A DNA stretch of 64,000 nt from Hyphomicrobiales bacterium (GTDB lineage Bacteria; Pseudomonadota; Alphaproteobacteria; Rhizobiales; Beijerinckiaceae): the NCBI GenBank assembly GCA_900466745.1, contig UBNE01000005.1, positions 1 to 64,000 on the forward strand, given 5' to 3'. Positions 49,214 through 58,799 of this stretch are shown here, in pieces. Under the pieces are notes generated by a model. It was not told where the DNA came from and ran no database searches. It saw only the letters and a list, made by a program, of their open reading frames with translations. The translations under genes and the position numbers were made by a program. The first letter of the stretch is position 1, and every line of letters starts with the position of its first letter.

Positions 49214-49510
49214 ATGCGTAGCATTCTGATCGTAGGGGCCATGGCCGCTCTTCTCGCCGGTTGCCAGACCGCGCAGGAATCGATGGCCGACGCCGAAGTG
49301 ACCTGCGAGGCCCAGGGCTTCCGCCCCGGCACCCGCGCCTATCAGCAGTGCCGCTCGGCGAACTATGTCGAGAACCGCCGCGCGTCGAACGAGGCGGGCT
49401 CGGCCGTCGCGGCCGGCGTCGCCGCCGGCGTGGTCGGTGGCGCCATCGCCGCCAGCGCCGATCGTCACTACTATCGCGGTTACTGGGGTCCGCGCCGCTA
49501 CTGGTGGTGA
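49214..49510 (+). CDS. Small lipoprotein with Gly/Ala membrane-like segment
   Basis: The 98-residue product has a lipobox signal (SILIVGAMAALLAGCQ). The mature part has VTCEAQGFRPGTRAYQQCRSANYVENR, with two Cys 18 residues apart in a C-x3-GFxPGTxxYxxC pattern seen in many small rhizobial lipoproteins. A Gly/Ala-rich stretch (GSAVAAGVAAGVVGGAIAASA) and an aromatic tail (HYYRGYWGPRRYWW) follow. The function is unknown. AAAGGAAC precedes the ATG. The gene ends in a strong terminator and has its own promoter, so it stands alone. Confidence 0.85.
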   Translation: MRSILIVGAMAALLAGCQTAQESMADAEVTCEAQGFRPGTRAYQQCRSANYVENRRASNEAGSAVAAGVAAGVVGGAIAASADRHYYRGYWGPRRYWW

Positions 49511-49557
49511 TCGGATCGGCCTGCCCTCCGGGGCAGGCCTCCGAACCGGACGAAAAA

Positions 49558-49590
49558 AGCCCTGCGGCTCGCCGCAGGGCTTTCTTTTTG
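49558..49590. terminator. Strong bidirectional terminator
   Basis: AGCCCTGCGGC (49558-49568) pairs with GCCGCAGGGCT (49571-49581), with AAAAAA before and TTCTTTTT after. It serves the lipoprotein gene on the plus strand and the two-helix protein gene on the minus strand. A second small hairpin is at 49519-49538. Confidence 0.95.
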
Positions 49591-49631
49591 CAGGCGCTTT
49601 TTGCAGGCGGCGAATGGCCGCCGCAGATGGC

Positions 49632-50306
49632 TCAGCGCTTGGCCGTCCGGCGCCGCGGCGCCGCCGGCTCGGCCTCGGCGCGGCCGGAGGTCAGCAGCGA
49701 GCCGAGAAGATAGACCGCGATGCCGACGCCGATCAGCGCCGCGACCGGCTCGCGCTCCGCCCGCTTCACCAGCATGCGCCCGCCGCGATCGGCGTATTCG
49801 CGCGCCCGCGCCGCATAGTCGCCGGCCCGCTCGGCGTAATCCTCGGCTTCGCCGCGATGGCTGCGCAGCCATTTGCTGCCGGCCTGGAGCGCGCGGTCGC
49901 CGGCATCGGCGGCGCTCGAGCCGTAATCCTGCAGCCAGCCGCGCCAGCGGCCGTAATCCGGCTGGTAGCGCTCCCAGCGCGAGGCCGGCGCGTTGCTGCG
50001 CAGCGCCGCCCAGGCGATCAGCCCGACGCTGAGCGCCCCGAGCCCGAGGGTCGCCAGCGGATGCCGCTCGACGGCGTTCACGACCGCCTGCCCGCCCTGG
50101 CGCGCCGTCTCCAGCGGGTCGGCGTCGCCGACGGCCTCGCTCACCGCGTCCTTGGCGCGGGCATAGCGCTCCTTCACCGCCTCGCCGGCCTTGTCGGCGA
50201 TCTCGCCGGCCTTGTCCCGCAAGCTGCGCACCGTCGCGCCGGCTTCCTCGCGCGCCTCGTCGAAGTCCCGCGGCACGTCGGGGGGAAAGCTGTTGGTGTT
50301 GGCCAT
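49632..50306 (-). CDS. Membrane protein with helical repeats and two membrane segments
   Basis: The 224-residue product starts with a long charged helix (FDEAREEAGATVRSLRDKAGEIADKAGEAVKERYARAKDAVSEAVG, about residues 13-57). A first membrane segment follows (HPLATLGLGALSVGLIAWAAL, about 82-102), then a linker of short repeats (EDYAERAGDYAARAREYADRGG). A second membrane segment is EPVAALIGVGIAVYLLGSLL (about 185-204). The helix with recurring GEIADKAGEAVKE units resembles the ElaB/YqjD-like ribosome- and membrane-associated proteins, but I do not assign the family. The ATG at 50306 is the clear start. Confidence 0.75.
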   Translation of the reverse strand: MANTNSFPPDVPRDFDEAREEAGATVRSLRDKAGEIADKAGEAVKERYARAKDAVSEAVGDADPLETARQGGQAVVNAVERHPLATLGLGALSVGLIAWAALRSNAPASRWERYQPDYGRWRGWLQDYGSSAADAGDRALQAGSKWLRSHRGEAEDYAERAGDYAARAREYADRGGRMLVKRAEREPVAALIGVGIAVYLLGSLLTSGRAEAEPAAPRRRTAKR

Positions 50307-50485
50307 CGCGGATGCTCCGTTTCTGAACAGGGTCATGGCCACTGAACCCGGCAGGCGCGGGTGGGTTCCCCCCGGTGCCAGGAAAAGCACGGCGTCATCG
50401 AAGCAGGACGTTTCGGCCATCACCCCGTCAAGATTGGATGCGAGGTCAACGGACAACAGGGGCATCAAACGAGAAGGAGACGCTT

Positions 50486-50695
50486 ATGCATGTTCAGCAC
50501 CTCCAGATCGCGCATCCCTCCGTCCTCTCCGATCCCGAATGGATCGCGCTCGAGAGCATCGAGGAAGAGACCCGGCATTTCATCTTCGACGAGACGATGC
50601 TTCATGCCCTGAAGGATCGCGGCCTGGTCGAATCCGATGGTGCGATCTGGCGCGTCACCGAAACCGGCCAGAGGCGGCTGAGCGAGCGGAGCTGA
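50486..50695 (+). CDS. Small winged-helix-like protein
   Basis: A 69-residue acidic product (MHVQHLQIAHPSVLSDPEWIALESIEEETRHFIFDETMLHALKDRGLVESDGAIWRVTETGQRRLSE). The second half, MLHALKDRGLVE followed by WRVTETGQRRL, looks like the recognition helix and wing of a MarR-type winged helix. The function is unknown. AAGGAG precedes the ATG, which rules against the longer frame. It diverges from the membrane protein gene at 50306. Confidence 0.7.
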   Translation: MHVQHLQIAHPSVLSDPEWIALESIEEETRHFIFDETMLHALKDRGLVESDGAIWRVTETGQRRLSERS

Positions 50696-50835
50696 TCCGC
50701 CCGGCCGGTGCGGTGCGGCGCGTGAAACGCGGCTCGCCGCCCGCCATCGCAGCAGCATCCCCGCAACGGCGCTGGAAATTCTCCGGCGCCGTTGCCATGT
50801 GGCAGGCATCCCGAAGCCCCATCCTGCGGAACGCC

Positions 50836-51156
50836 ATGGCCAAGCCCGTCTCGATCACCGTCTCCCACGACCTCGGCCGCGAGGCCGCGCTGAATCGCCT
50901 GCGCGGCGGTGTCGACAGCATCCGCGACCGGCTCGGCCTGGTGCGCATGCAGCTCGTCGAGGAGCGCTGGGAGGGCGACAGCCTGCATTTCGGCGTCGCC
51001 GCGCTGGGCCACACCGTGCATGGCCGGCTCGATATCGAGGAGGCGCTGGTGCGCGTCGAAGTGACGCTGCCCTGGATGCTCGCGATCTTCGCCGAGAAGC
51101 TGAAGCTCGGCGTCGAGAAGCAGGGCCGGATCCTGCTCGAAAAGCCGAAAGCCTGA
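50836..51156 (+). CDS. Polyhydroxyalkanoic acid system family protein
   Basis: The 106-residue product matches the PHA-granule-associated family (PHA_gran_rgn): SITVSHDLGREAALNRLRGGVDSIRDRLG, then WEGDSLHFGVAALGHTVHGRLDIEEALVRVEVTLPWMLAIFAEKL. Family members are found near PHB genes; the molecular role is unclear. PHB-linked genes (3-hydroxybutyrate dehydrogenase at 52934) are within 2 kb. The ATG at 50836 gives the family start. Confidence 0.88.
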   Translation: MAKPVSITVSHDLGREAALNRLRGGVDSIRDRLGLVRMQLVEERWEGDSLHFGVAALGHTVHGRLDIEEALVRVEVTLPWMLAIFAEKLKLGVEKQGRILLEKPKA

Positions 51157-51238
51157 AGCCGGCGCATGGTCGGGCACGCCGGCGCGGGTGCAGCCCCCGC
51201 GCCGCGATATCGTCAGCGCGGAATCGCCCCGCCCGGTC

Positions 51239-51655
51239 TCAGCCGACCAGCTCGAAGCGGATGTCCTGCGCCCCTTCCCAGAGGGTCTTGCGGCCGAGCG
51301 TGTAGAGGTTCTCCAGCCCCGAGGTCAGGGTGATGAAGTGGTTGCCGGAGAGCACCCCGGCCTTGCTGGCGAATTGCACGCCGCCATAGGCGAGCAGGAT
51401 CTCGGTCTCGCTGACGCCGCCCGGATAGAGGATGATGTGGCCCGGCGCGGGATAGGCGGTGTTGTTCTCGTAGCCGACGCCGAAATCGAGATCGCCCAGC
51501 GGCATCCAGACGCCCTCGCCGCTCCAGCGGACATGCACGATCTTGCTGACGAAGGGCAGGTGCCGCAGAAAGGCGGCGCAGGTCCTGGGCGCAGCCTCGA
51601 GCTCGAACTTCCCCTCGAAGCTGTAAGGGCCGGCGGTGATGACCAGTTTCTGCAT
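51239..51655 (-). CDS. DUF3830 family cyclophilin-like protein
   Basis: The 138-residue product matches DUF3830, a family with a cyclophilin-like beta barrel: TAGPYSFEGKFELEAAPRTCAAFLRHLPFVSKIVHVRWSGEGVWMPLGD, then APGHIILYPGGVSETEILLAYGGVQFASKAG. The function is unknown; relatives occur with amidohydrolases and transporters. The ATG at 51655 is preceded by AGAGAG. It stands alone between the PHA-linked gene and the patatin gene. Confidence 0.82.
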   Translation of the reverse strand: MQKLVITAGPYSFEGKFELEAAPRTCAAFLRHLPFVSKIVHVRWSGEGVWMPLGDLDFGVGYENNTAYPAPGHIILYPGGVSETEILLAYGGVQFASKAGVLSGNHFITLTSGLENLYTLGRKTLWEGAQDIRFELVG

Positions 51656-51866
51656 GGGAAGACCGTCTCTCTGAAAGGGGAGCCTGGGACCATGTTGCAT
51701 GCCATCGCGGACCGGCCCGGCGCAAGCGGCGGCGCTGGAACATCTGCGCCGCCGAAACGCGAAGAATGCGCTGCCGCCGCCACGGTGCCGGCGGCCTTCA
51801 CCTTGCTCCCCGTCAAGGGGCTGCGTCGGCGTCCGGTTCCGACCGAGCGCCCGGCCGGAAGGCCCT

Positions 51867-52937
51867 TCAAGAAATCGCTTCCTTGAGGTCGAGCGTGCCG
51901 GCCGAGCCGATCGCGGCGTAGTTGCGCTTCAGCCAGCGCTTCGCCGCAGCCCGCCCCATGTCGCGCAGGCGCAGCAGGAAATCCCATTCCGCGTTCATGC
52001 GCGAGGAGGAGGTCAGCTCCGCCAGCGGCGGGCCGCCGTCGATGCGGTGCATCAGCACGCGCTTGTATTCCTCGCGCGGCAGCTTGCCGGCATCGACCAG
52101 GCGGTTGACGAAGTCGATCGCGCGCAGCTCGCGCAGCAGCGAGGCGTTGAAGGTGATCTCGTTCAGCCGGTCCTGGATCTCGCGCGCCCTGGTCGGCAGC
52201 TCCCGCCGCTGGAGCGGATTGATCTGCACCAGCAGGATGTCGTCGCAATGCGCCTCGTAGAACAGCGGGAACAGGGCGGGGTTGCCCATATAGCCGCCGT
52301 CCCAATAGGCCTCGCCGTCGATCTCGACCGCCTGGAACACCATCGGCAGGCAGGCCGAGGCCATGACATGCTCGGCGGTCAGCTCCTTGCGCTCGAACAC
52401 GGCGATCTTGCCGGTGCGGACATTGGTGGCGGCGATGAACAGCTTGACCGCGTCATGCGCCCTCACCTTCTCGAAATCGATCAGGTCGGCGACCACGCCG
52501 CGCAGCGGGTTGATGTTGAGCGGGTTGACGTCGTAGGGGCTCGCCACCTTCGAGAACATCTCGAAGAAGACCATGCCCGGCGGCGTGCCGTTGTTGCCCC
52601 AGGCGCCGAGCATGGTGTCGATGAGCGAGCGCTCCGAGCCGCCATATTTGCCGTCGACGCTGATCGCCCGCCAGAACGCCTCGAGCTTGGCCCGCGCCCC
52701 GTCGGCGCCGCCGTCGATCCAGCCCTCGGCCAGCACGACGGCGTTCATCGCGCCGGCGCTGGTGCCGGTCAGCGCCTCGATGCCGAGGCGCCCGTCCTCG
52801 AGGATGACGTCGAGCACGCCCCAGGTGAAGGCGCCATGCGCGCCTCCCCCCTGCAGGGCGAGCGAGATCGTCTTCTCCGCCTTCGGTCCCGCCAGCCCCT
52901 TGGCCGGCTCGGGGCGGTGGCTCTGGCGCCCGCTCAC
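51867..52937 (-). CDS. Patatin-like phospholipase
   Basis: The 356-residue product has the patatin fold: the oxyanion motif ISLALQGGGAHGAFTWGVLDVIL (residues about 19-41), the nucleophile GTSAGAMNAVVLA near 52-64, and the catalytic Asp in YWDGGYMGNPALFPLF near 204. These enzymes hydrolyse acyl esters of lipids; some act on poly-3-hydroxybutyrate, which suits the neighbour. The start is a GTG at 52937 overlapping the stop of the 3-hydroxybutyrate dehydrogenase gene (GTGA), so translation is coupled. The much longer frame upstream only continues through that gene out of frame. Confidence 0.92.
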   Translation of the reverse strand: MSGRQSHRPEPAKGLAGPKAEKTISLALQGGGAHGAFTWGVLDVILEDGRLGIEALTGTSAGAMNAVVLAEGWIDGGADGARAKLEAFWRAISVDGKYGGSERSLIDTMLGAWGNNGTPPGMVFFEMFSKVASPYDVNPLNINPLRGVVADLIDFEKVRAHDAVKLFIAATNVRTGKIAVFERKELTAEHVMASACLPMVFQAVEIDGEAYWDGGYMGNPALFPLFYEAHCDDILLVQINPLQRRELPTRAREIQDRLNEITFNASLLRELRAIDFVNRLVDAGKLPREEYKRVLMHRIDGGPPLAELTSSSRMNAEWDFLLRLRDMGRAAAKRWLKRNYAAIGSAGTLDLKEAIS

Positions 52938-53719
52938 TCGGCGGTCCAGCCACCGTCGATCGGCAGGGTCGCGCCGGTGATCGACTTCGCTCCGTCGGTG
53001 CAGAGGAAGACGGCGAGCGCCGCGACCTGCTCGACGGTGACGAATTCCTTGGTCGGCTGCCCGGCCAGCATGACGTCGCTGATGACCTGCTCTTTGGTCA
53101 GGCCGCGGACCTTCATCGTGTCGGGAATCTGCTTCTCGACCAGCGGGGTCCAGACATAGCCCGGCGCGATGGCGTTGACGGTGATGCCCTTGGTCGCGAC
53201 CTCGAGCGCCACCGTCTTGGTCAGGCCGGCGATGCCGTGCTTGGCGGCGACATAGGCCGATTTGAACGGCGAGGCGACGAGCGCATGCGCCGAGGCCGTG
53301 TTGATGATGCGGCCCCAGCCCTTCTCCTTCATCTTCGGCAACGCCGCGCGGATCGTGTAGAAGGCCGAGGACAGGTTGATCGCGATGATCTGCTCCCATT
53401 TCTCGGGCGGGAACTCGTCGACCGGCGCGACATACTGGATGCCGGCATTGTTGATCAGGATGTCGATGGCGCCGAAGGCCTTCTCGCCGGCGGCGATGAA
53501 CGCGGCGATCTCCGCCGGCTTGGTCATGTCGGCCGGGGAGAACACCGCCTTGACGCCGAATTCCTGCTCCAGCTCGCTGCGCAGCTTCTCGGCGTCGGCC
53601 GGCGGCAGGATGCCGTTGATGACGAGGTTGGCGCCCTCGGCGGCGAGCGCGCGGGCATAGGCGAGGCCGATGCCGGAGGTGGAGCCGGTAATGGCGGCGG
53701 TACGGTCTTTGAGGAACAT
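52934..53719 (-). CDS. bdhA: D-3-hydroxybutyrate dehydrogenase
   Basis: The 261-residue SDR enzyme oxidises D-3-hydroxybutyrate to acetoacetate with NAD, the step after depolymerisation of PHB. The motifs are TGSTSGIGLAYARALA near residue 13, NNAGIQYVAPVDEFPPEKWEQIIAINLSSAFY near 90, Ser in NTASAHALVASPFKSAYVAAKHGIAGLTK near 140-168 with YVAAK, APGYVWTPLVEKQIPD near 187, and GATLPIDGGWTAE at the end. The NAGIQ and GYVWTPLVEKQIPD segments are typical of BDH. The ATG at 53719 has AGGAG upstream. The patatin-like gene overlaps its stop. Confidence 0.93.
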   Translation of the reverse strand: MFLKDRTAAITGSTSGIGLAYARALAAEGANLVINGILPPADAEKLRSELEQEFGVKAVFSPADMTKPAEIAAFIAAGEKAFGAIDILINNAGIQYVAPVDEFPPEKWEQIIAINLSSAFYTIRAALPKMKEKGWGRIINTASAHALVASPFKSAYVAAKHGIAGLTKTVALEVATKGITVNAIAPGYVWTPLVEKQIPDTMKVRGLTKEQVISDVMLAGQPTKEFVTVEQVAALAVFLCTDGAKSITGATLPIDGGWTAE

Positions 53720-53831
53720 GAGCGTCAAGGCTCCTGACAATCGGGGAGAAAATGCTTAGGTTCGGGCCGAACGAGGCAATGCACCGACAGGATATCGCCG
53801 CAGGTTGCCCGATGAGTCTTTGCAACGCAAC

Positions 53832-54380
53832 ATGACGACAATGCAGCCGAACCCGCATCATCACGGCGACCATGACCATGCGTCGCACGCCCATGGCGAA
53901 GGCGGCTGCCGCCATGCCGCGGACCATCGCGCGCATGCGGCGGAAGCGCTGTCGCGCGCCGAACGGATCTGCCGCGAGCGCGGCCTGCGCCTCACCCCGA
54001 TCCGGCGCAAGGCGCTGGAGGCGCTCCACGCCGACCACCGCCCGGTCGGCGCCTACGACCTCGCCGACCGGATCTCGCCGGAAGGCGGGCGCCGCCTCGC
54101 GCCGATCTCGATCTACCGGGCGCTCGACTTCCTGGTGGAGCAGGGCTTCGTCCACCGGCTCTCCTCGAAGAACGCCTATATCGCCTGCCTGCACGGCCAT
54201 GGCGCGCACGAGGTCGTCGCCTTCCTGATCTGCGAGGTCTGCGGCGGCGTCGACGAGGATTCCTCCCCCGCGATGAAGAAAGCGGTGGCGGCGATCGCCG
54301 AAACCCGGCAATTCTCGCCCTCGCACCAGATGGTCGAGATCGTCGGCCGCTGCGAGCATTGCCGGAGCGCCGGTTCGTGA
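53832..54380 (+). CDS. Fur family transcriptional regulator, probably Zur
   Basis: The 182-residue product has a Fur-type winged helix ([56 protein letters not shown]) and the dimer domain. Metal-site features are CEVCGG and C-terminal CEHC, a structural zinc pair, and several His. The start is His-rich ([24 protein letters not shown]). The His-rich start and the CxxC pairs favour a zinc sensor (Zur) over Fur. An in-frame ATG at 53841 is the alternative. ispG follows 13 bases later. Confidence 0.88.
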   Translation: MTTMQPNPHHHGDHDHASHAHGEGGCRHAADHRAHAAEALSRAERICRERGLRLTPIRRKALEALHADHRPVGAYDLADRISPEGGRRLAPISIYRALDFLVEQGFVHRLSSKNAYIACLHGHGAHEVVAFLICEVCGGVDEDSSPAMKKAVAAIAETRQFSPSHQMVEIVGRCEHCRSAGS

Positions 54381-54393
54381 TAGAGCAGCCCGC

Positions 54394-55668
54394 ATGAACG
54401 AGCGTGCCTTCTCCTACCTGACGCCGGAGCGCGCCGGCCCCCTGGGCCGCCAGGTCACCGTCCCGGTCAAGGTCGGCCATGTCACGGTCGGCGGCGGCGC
54501 GCCGATCGTCGTGCAGTCGATGACCAACACCGACACCGCCGATATCGGCGCGACGGTGGCGCAGGTCGCGGCCCTCGCCCGCCAGGGCTCGGAGCTCGTC
54601 CGCATCACCGTCGACCGCGACGAGGCCGCCGCCGCCGTGCCGAGGATCCGCGAGCGGCTCGACCGCGTCGGCATCGACGTGCCGCTGGTCGGGGACTTCC
54701 ACTATATCGGCCACAAGCTGCTCGCCGACCATCCCGCCTGCGCCGAGGCCCTGGCGAAATACCGGATCAACCCGGGCAATGTCGGCTTCAAGGACAAGAA
54801 GGACAAGCAGTTCTCGCAGATCGTCGAGCTGGCGATCCGCTACGGCAAGCCGGTGCGCATCGGCGCCAACTGGGGTTCGCTCGACCAGGAGCTGCTCACG
54901 GCGCTGATGGACGAGAACGCCCGCAGCCCCCGTCCGCTCGACGCCCGCGCCATCATGCGCGAGGCCATGGTCCAGTCGGCCCTGCTCTCGGCCGAGCGTG
55001 CCGAGGAGCTCGGCCTCGGCCGCGAATACATCATCCTCTCGGCCAAGGTCTCCGGCGTGCAGGACCTGATCACGGTCTACCGCATGCTGGCGAGCCGGGC
55101 CAACTACGCCATCCATCTCGGCCTGACCGAGGCCGGCATGGGCTCGAAGGGCATCGTCGCCTCCTCCGCCGCGCTCGGCATCCTGCTGCAGGAGGGCATC
55201 GGCGACACGATCCGCTATTCGCTGACGCCCGAGCCCGGCGGCGACCGCACGCTCGAGGTCAGGACGGCGCAGGAGCTGCTCCAGACCATGGGCTTCCGCG
55301 CCTTCGTGCCGCTGGTCGCGGCCTGTCCCGGCTGCGGGCGCACCACCTCGACGGTGTTCCAGGAGCTCGCCCGCGACATCCAGGACTGGATCTCGACCTC
55401 GATGCCGGAATGGAAGACCCGGTATCCCGGCGTCGAGAACCTCAACGTCGCGGTGATGGGCTGCATCGTCAACGGGCCGGGCGAGTCGAAGCACGCCGAT
55501 ATCGGCATCTCGCTGCCGGGCACGGGCGAGGTGCCGAGCGCGCCCGTCTTCGTCGACGGCCGGAAGGTCGCGACCCTGCGGGGCGCCGGAATCGCGGAGG
55601 AGTTCAAGGCCATGGTCGCGGATTACGTCGCCCGGCGCTTCGGCGTCGGTATCGCCGCCGCCGGCTGA
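54394..55668 (+). CDS. ispG: 4-hydroxy-3-methylbut-2-en-1-yl diphosphate synthase
   Basis: The 424-residue iron-sulfur enzyme makes HMBPP from methylerythritol cyclodiphosphate in the non-mevalonate isoprenoid pathway. Features are [43 protein letters not shown] near residue 30, [14 protein letters not shown] near 96, [11 protein letters not shown] near 121, and the cluster Cys in [13 protein letters not shown] near 310 and [22 protein letters not shown] near 353. The gene is 13 bases from the Fur-type gene on the same strand, so an operon is plausible. Confidence 0.97.
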   Translation: MNERAFSYLTPERAGPLGRQVTVPVKVGHVTVGGGAPIVVQSMTNTDTADIGATVAQVAALARQGSELVRITVDRDEAAAAVPRIRERLDRVGIDVPLVGDFHYIGHKLLADHPACAEALAKYRINPGNVGFKDKKDKQFSQIVELAIRYGKPVRIGANWGSLDQELLTALMDENARSPRPLDARAIMREAMVQSALLSAERAEELGLGREYIILSAKVSGVQDLITVYRMLASRANYAIHLGLTEAGMGSKGIVASSAALGILLQEGIGDTIRYSLTPEPGGDRTLEVRTAQELLQTMGFRAFVPLVAACPGCGRTTSTVFQELARDIQDWISTSMPEWKTRYPGVENLNVAVMGCIVNGPGESKHADIGISLPGTGEVPSAPVFVDGRKVATLRGAGIAEEFKAMVADYVARRFGVGIAAAG

Positions 55669-55748
55669 CCCGCGCTCTTTGCCTGCCGTCCGCATTATGC
55701 TAGAGGCCCCGGCCTTCCGCTGCACCGCAGCACGCGCGGAGATCCCCC

Positions 55749-57716
55749 ATGGGGCATGAACAACCGGGCCTTTCGACCGTCCGGCCGGAAGATTCCCGCT
55801 TCGGACTCGATGACGGCCACGGCGCTGCCGGCGGCCATCACGGCCCCGGCAAGCAGGGTTTCGCGGCGCTGGCGCTCGGCGCGCTCGGCGTCGTCTATGG
55901 CGACATCGGCACGAGCCCGCTCTACGCGCTGCGCGAGACCATCCTCGCCGCGACCGGCGGCGTCGAGAACGCGGTGGTCCCGCCGACGGTGGTGATCGGC
56001 GTGCTCTCGCTGATTCTCTGGTCGCTCGTCGTCGTCGTGACGCTGAAATATGTCGTGCTGCTGATGCGGGCCGACAATAACGGCGAAGGCGGCATCCTCA
56101 CCCTCGTCGCCCTCGCCCAGCGCGCGCTCGGCCGCAACAAGAGCCGCACCGCGCTGCTGCTCGGCATGGTCGGCGCCGGGCTGTTCTACGGCGACACCGT
56201 CATCACCCCGGCGATCTCGGTGCTGTCGGCGATCGAAGGCGTCAAGCTCGTCACGCCCGTGCTCGACGACTACATCCTCTGGCTCGCCTCGGCGATCCTG
56301 ATCGGCCTCTTCGTCATGCAGAGCCACGGCACGCACCGCGTCGCGACCTTCTTCGGGCCGATCATGCTGCTCTGGTTCGTGACGCTGGGCTGCCTCGGCA
56401 TCTACCACATCGCCGACGACCCCACGATCTTCCGCTCGATCAACCCCTGGTACGCCCTGTCCTTCTTCCGCGACCATGCCGGGGTGTCGCTCGCCGTGCT
56501 CGGCTCGGTCTGCCTGGCCGTGACGGGGGCGGAGGCGCTCTATGCGGATATGGGCCATTTCGGCCGCGGCCCGATCCGCGGCGCCTGGCTCTACGTCGTC
56601 TTCCCGGCGCTCTGGCTCAACTATCTCGGCCAGGGCGCGCTGATCCTCTCCGACCCGAGCGCGATCGACAACCCGTTCTACCGCCTCGCGCCGCAGGGCT
56701 TCCTGCTGCCCTTCGTGGTGCTGGCGACGGTCGCGACCATCATCGCCAGCCAGTCGGTGATCACCGGCGCCTTCTCGCTGACCCGGCAGGCGATCCAGCT
56801 CGGCCTGCTGCCGCGCATGGAGATCCGCCACACCTCCGAGCAGACCTCCGGCCAGATCTACGTGCCGCGCGTCAACCTGCTGCTGCTCGTCGTCGTGCTG
56901 ATCCTGGTCTGGTCCTTCCGCTCGTCGTCGAGCCTGTCGCATGCCTACGGCATCTCGGTCTTCGGCACGATGGTGGTGTCCTCGCTGCTGGCCTCGATCG
57001 TGATCCGCCGCCACTGGGGCTGGAGCCTGCCGGCCACTGCCGCGATCATCCTGCCCTTCTTCCTGGTCGACGTGTCGTTCTTCTCGGCCAACATGCTGAA
57101 GCTGTTCCATGGCGGCTATGTGCCGGTGCTGCTCGCCATGGGGCTGACGCTGGTGATGTGGACCTGGATGCGCGGCACCAAGATCCTGTTCGACAAGACC
57201 CGCAAGACCGACGTGCCGCTGCTGGAGCTGGTCGCCATGCTGTCGAAGAGCCCGCCGGCGCGGGTCAAGGGCATGGCCGTCTTCCTGACCAGCGACCCGG
57301 AGACGGCGCCGGCCTCGCTGCTGCACAACCTCAAGCACAACAAGGTGCTGCACGAGCGCAACGTGATCCTGACCGTGCGCTCGGCCGACACGCCCCGCGT
57401 CGCCGAGGAGGAGCGCGTGCGCCTCGCCCGGATCACCGACGATTTCTGGCGCGTCGACATGGTCTATGGCTACATGGAGAGCCCGAACGTGCCCAAGGGG
57501 CTGGCCATGCTGCGCAAGCAGGGCTTCAAGTTCGACATCATGTCGACCTCGTTCTTCCTGTCGCGCCGCTCGATCAAGCCCTCGCCGCAATCGGGCATGC
57601 CGATCTGGCAGGACAACCTGTTCATCAGCCTGACCAAGAGCGCGACCGACGCGACGAGCTTCTTCCAGATCCCGACCGGCCGCGTCGTCGAGGTCGGCAC
57701 CCAGGTCACGGTCTGA
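55749..57716 (+). CDS. kup: Potassium uptake protein of the Kup family
   Basis: The 655-residue inner-membrane potassium/proton symporter has the Kup signature [23 protein letters not shown] (residues about 38-60). About twelve membrane helices follow up to about residue 475, then a soluble domain ([40 protein letters not shown]). Other family motifs are [23 protein letters not shown] near 140 and [22 protein letters not shown] near 260. Transcription ends at a bidirectional hairpin shared with the EamA gene. Confidence 0.96.
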   Translation: MGHEQPGLSTVRPEDSRFGLDDGHGAAGGHHGPGKQGFAALALGALGVVYGDIGTSPLYALRETILAATGGVENAVVPPTVVIGVLSLILWSLVVVVTLKYVVLLMRADNNGEGGILTLVALAQRALGRNKSRTALLLGMVGAGLFYGDTVITPAISVLSAIEGVKLVTPVLDDYILWLASAILIGLFVMQSHGTHRVATFFGPIMLLWFVTLGCLGIYHIADDPTIFRSINPWYALSFFRDHAGVSLAVLGSVCLAVTGAEALYADMGHFGRGPIRGAWLYVVFPALWLNYLGQGALILSDPSAIDNPFYRLAPQGFLLPFVVLATVATIIASQSVITGAFSLTRQAIQLGLLPRMEIRHTSEQTSGQIYVPRVNLLLLVVVLILVWSFRSSSSLSHAYGISVFGTMVVSSLLASIVIRRHWGWSLPATAAIILPFFLVDVSFFSANMLKLFHGGYVPVLLAMGLTLVMWTWMRGTKILFDKTRKTDVPLLELVAMLSKSPPARVKGMAVFLTSDPETAPASLLHNLKHNKVLHERNVILTVRSADTPRVAEEERVRLARITDDFWRVDMVYGYMESPNVPKGLAMLRKQGFKFDIMSTSFFLSRRSIKPSPQSGMPIWQDNLFISLTKSATDATSFFQIPTGRVVEVGTQVTV

Positions 57717-57737
57717 GAAACGGCGCTCGGCGAGAGG

Positions 57738-57768
57738 CAGTCGGCAGTCGTGCCCCTACTGCCGACTG
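57738..57768. terminator. Hairpin between convergent kup and EamA genes
   Basis: CAGTCGGCAGT (57738-57748) and ACTGCCGACTG (57758-57768) are exact arms around CGTGCCCCT. An outer pair GAGAGG/CCTCTC extends it. No long T-tract is present. Confidence 0.75.
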
Positions 57769-57777
57769 TTGCCCCTC

Positions 57778-58773
57778 TCAATCCAGCCGCGCCGAGCTCG
57801 CCTCCTCGGGAACATGCCGCACCCGCTCGCGATAGAGCAGGTAGAGCCCCGAGGCGATGACGATGCCGCCGCCGATGAAGGTCCAGCGGTCGGGCCATTG
57901 TCCGAAGACGAGCCAGCCCATCAGCACCATCCAGGCGAGCTGCGAATAGATGAACGGCGCCAGCACCGTGGCCGGCGCCAGCCGGTGCGCCACGATCAGC
58001 ATCCAGTGCCCCACCGCGCCGAAGAAGCCGATCGCGAACAGCGGCAGCCAGCTCAGCGGCTCCTGCGGCGTCGTCCAGACGAAAGGCAGCACCGGCAACA
58101 ATATGACCGTGCCGGCGAGCCCGGAATAGACCATCGTCGTCTCGGAGGAATCGAATGCCGCGAGCATCCGCGTCGAGAGCACGTAGAAGGCATAGCAGAA
58201 GCAGCCGGCGACCGAGAGCAGCGCGGCCGGATGCATGCCGCCGCTGCCGGGGCGCGTCACCACCAGCACGCCGAGGAAGCCGATGCCGATGGCGACCAGC
58301 CGGCGCGGCCCCGGCCATTCGCCGAGCAGCGGCCCCGAGGCCAATGCCACCAGGAAAGGCCCGGCGAACATGATCGAGATCGTCTCGGCGAGCTGCAGAT
58401 AGCGCAGCGCGATGAAGTTCAGGACCGTCGAGCCGAGCAGCATCAGCGAGCGGAAGAGCTGCAGCCAGGGCCGCTTCGTCCGCAGCACGCCGGGATGGCT
58501 CCAGGGATTGATCAGGAAGGAGACCAGCACGACGCTGACGCCGTAGCGCGCGAAGGTCACCAGCAGCGGGTCCATGCCGTGGACGCCGAGCCATTTCGCA
58601 TTGGTGTCGAGCAGCGCGAAGCACAGCACCGCTGCGCACATCAGGCCGATGGCCGTCAGGCGCGCGCGGCGCGCCTCGTCGGCGGAAGGAGAAGGCGCAG
58701 GCAAGCCCGCCTCGCTATGCTTCGAGCGAATGTGACCGTCAGGCTTAAACGATTTGAAGCGCCTCGCCAGCAC
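57778..58773 (-). CDS. EamA/DMT superfamily transporter
   Basis: The product, up to 331 residues, has ten hydrophobic segments in the EamA duplicated pattern: ALLDTNAKWLGVHGMDPLLVTFARYGVSVVLV near the start of repeat 1, PLLGEWPGPRRLVAIGIGFLGVLVV at its end, and GWLVFGQWPDRWTFIGGGIVIASGLYLLYRER at the end of repeat 2. Substrates of such exporters include amino acids and metabolites. The start is uncertain: a GTG at 58773 lacks a ribosome binding site, and a TTG at 58704 has a purine-rich stretch upstream. The MarR gene lies 26 bases upstream on the same strand and may regulate it. Confidence 0.88.
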   Translation of the reverse strand: MLARRFKSFKPDGHIRSKHSEAGLPAPSPSADEARRARLTAIGLMCAAVLCFALLDTNAKWLGVHGMDPLLVTFARYGVSVVLVSFLINPWSHPGVLRTKRPWLQLFRSLMLLGSTVLNFIALRYLQLAETISIMFAGPFLVALASGPLLGEWPGPRRLVAIGIGFLGVLVVTRPGSGGMHPAALLSVAGCFCYAFYVLSTRMLAAFDSSETTMVYSGLAGTVILLPVLPFVWTTPQEPLSWLPLFAIGFFGAVGHWMLIVAHRLAPATVLAPFIYSQLAWMVLMGWLVFGQWPDRWTFIGGGIVIASGLYLLYRERVRHVPEEASSARLD

Positions 58774-58799
58774 CGCAGCGCATGCGCTCCATGCGGAAA

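Noticed and set aside
51867-54395. An apparent 842-codon protein covering patatin and upstream DNA
   Set aside because: Only the first 356 codons from the GTG at 52937 match a family. The rest runs out of frame through bdhA and opposite the Fur-type gene.
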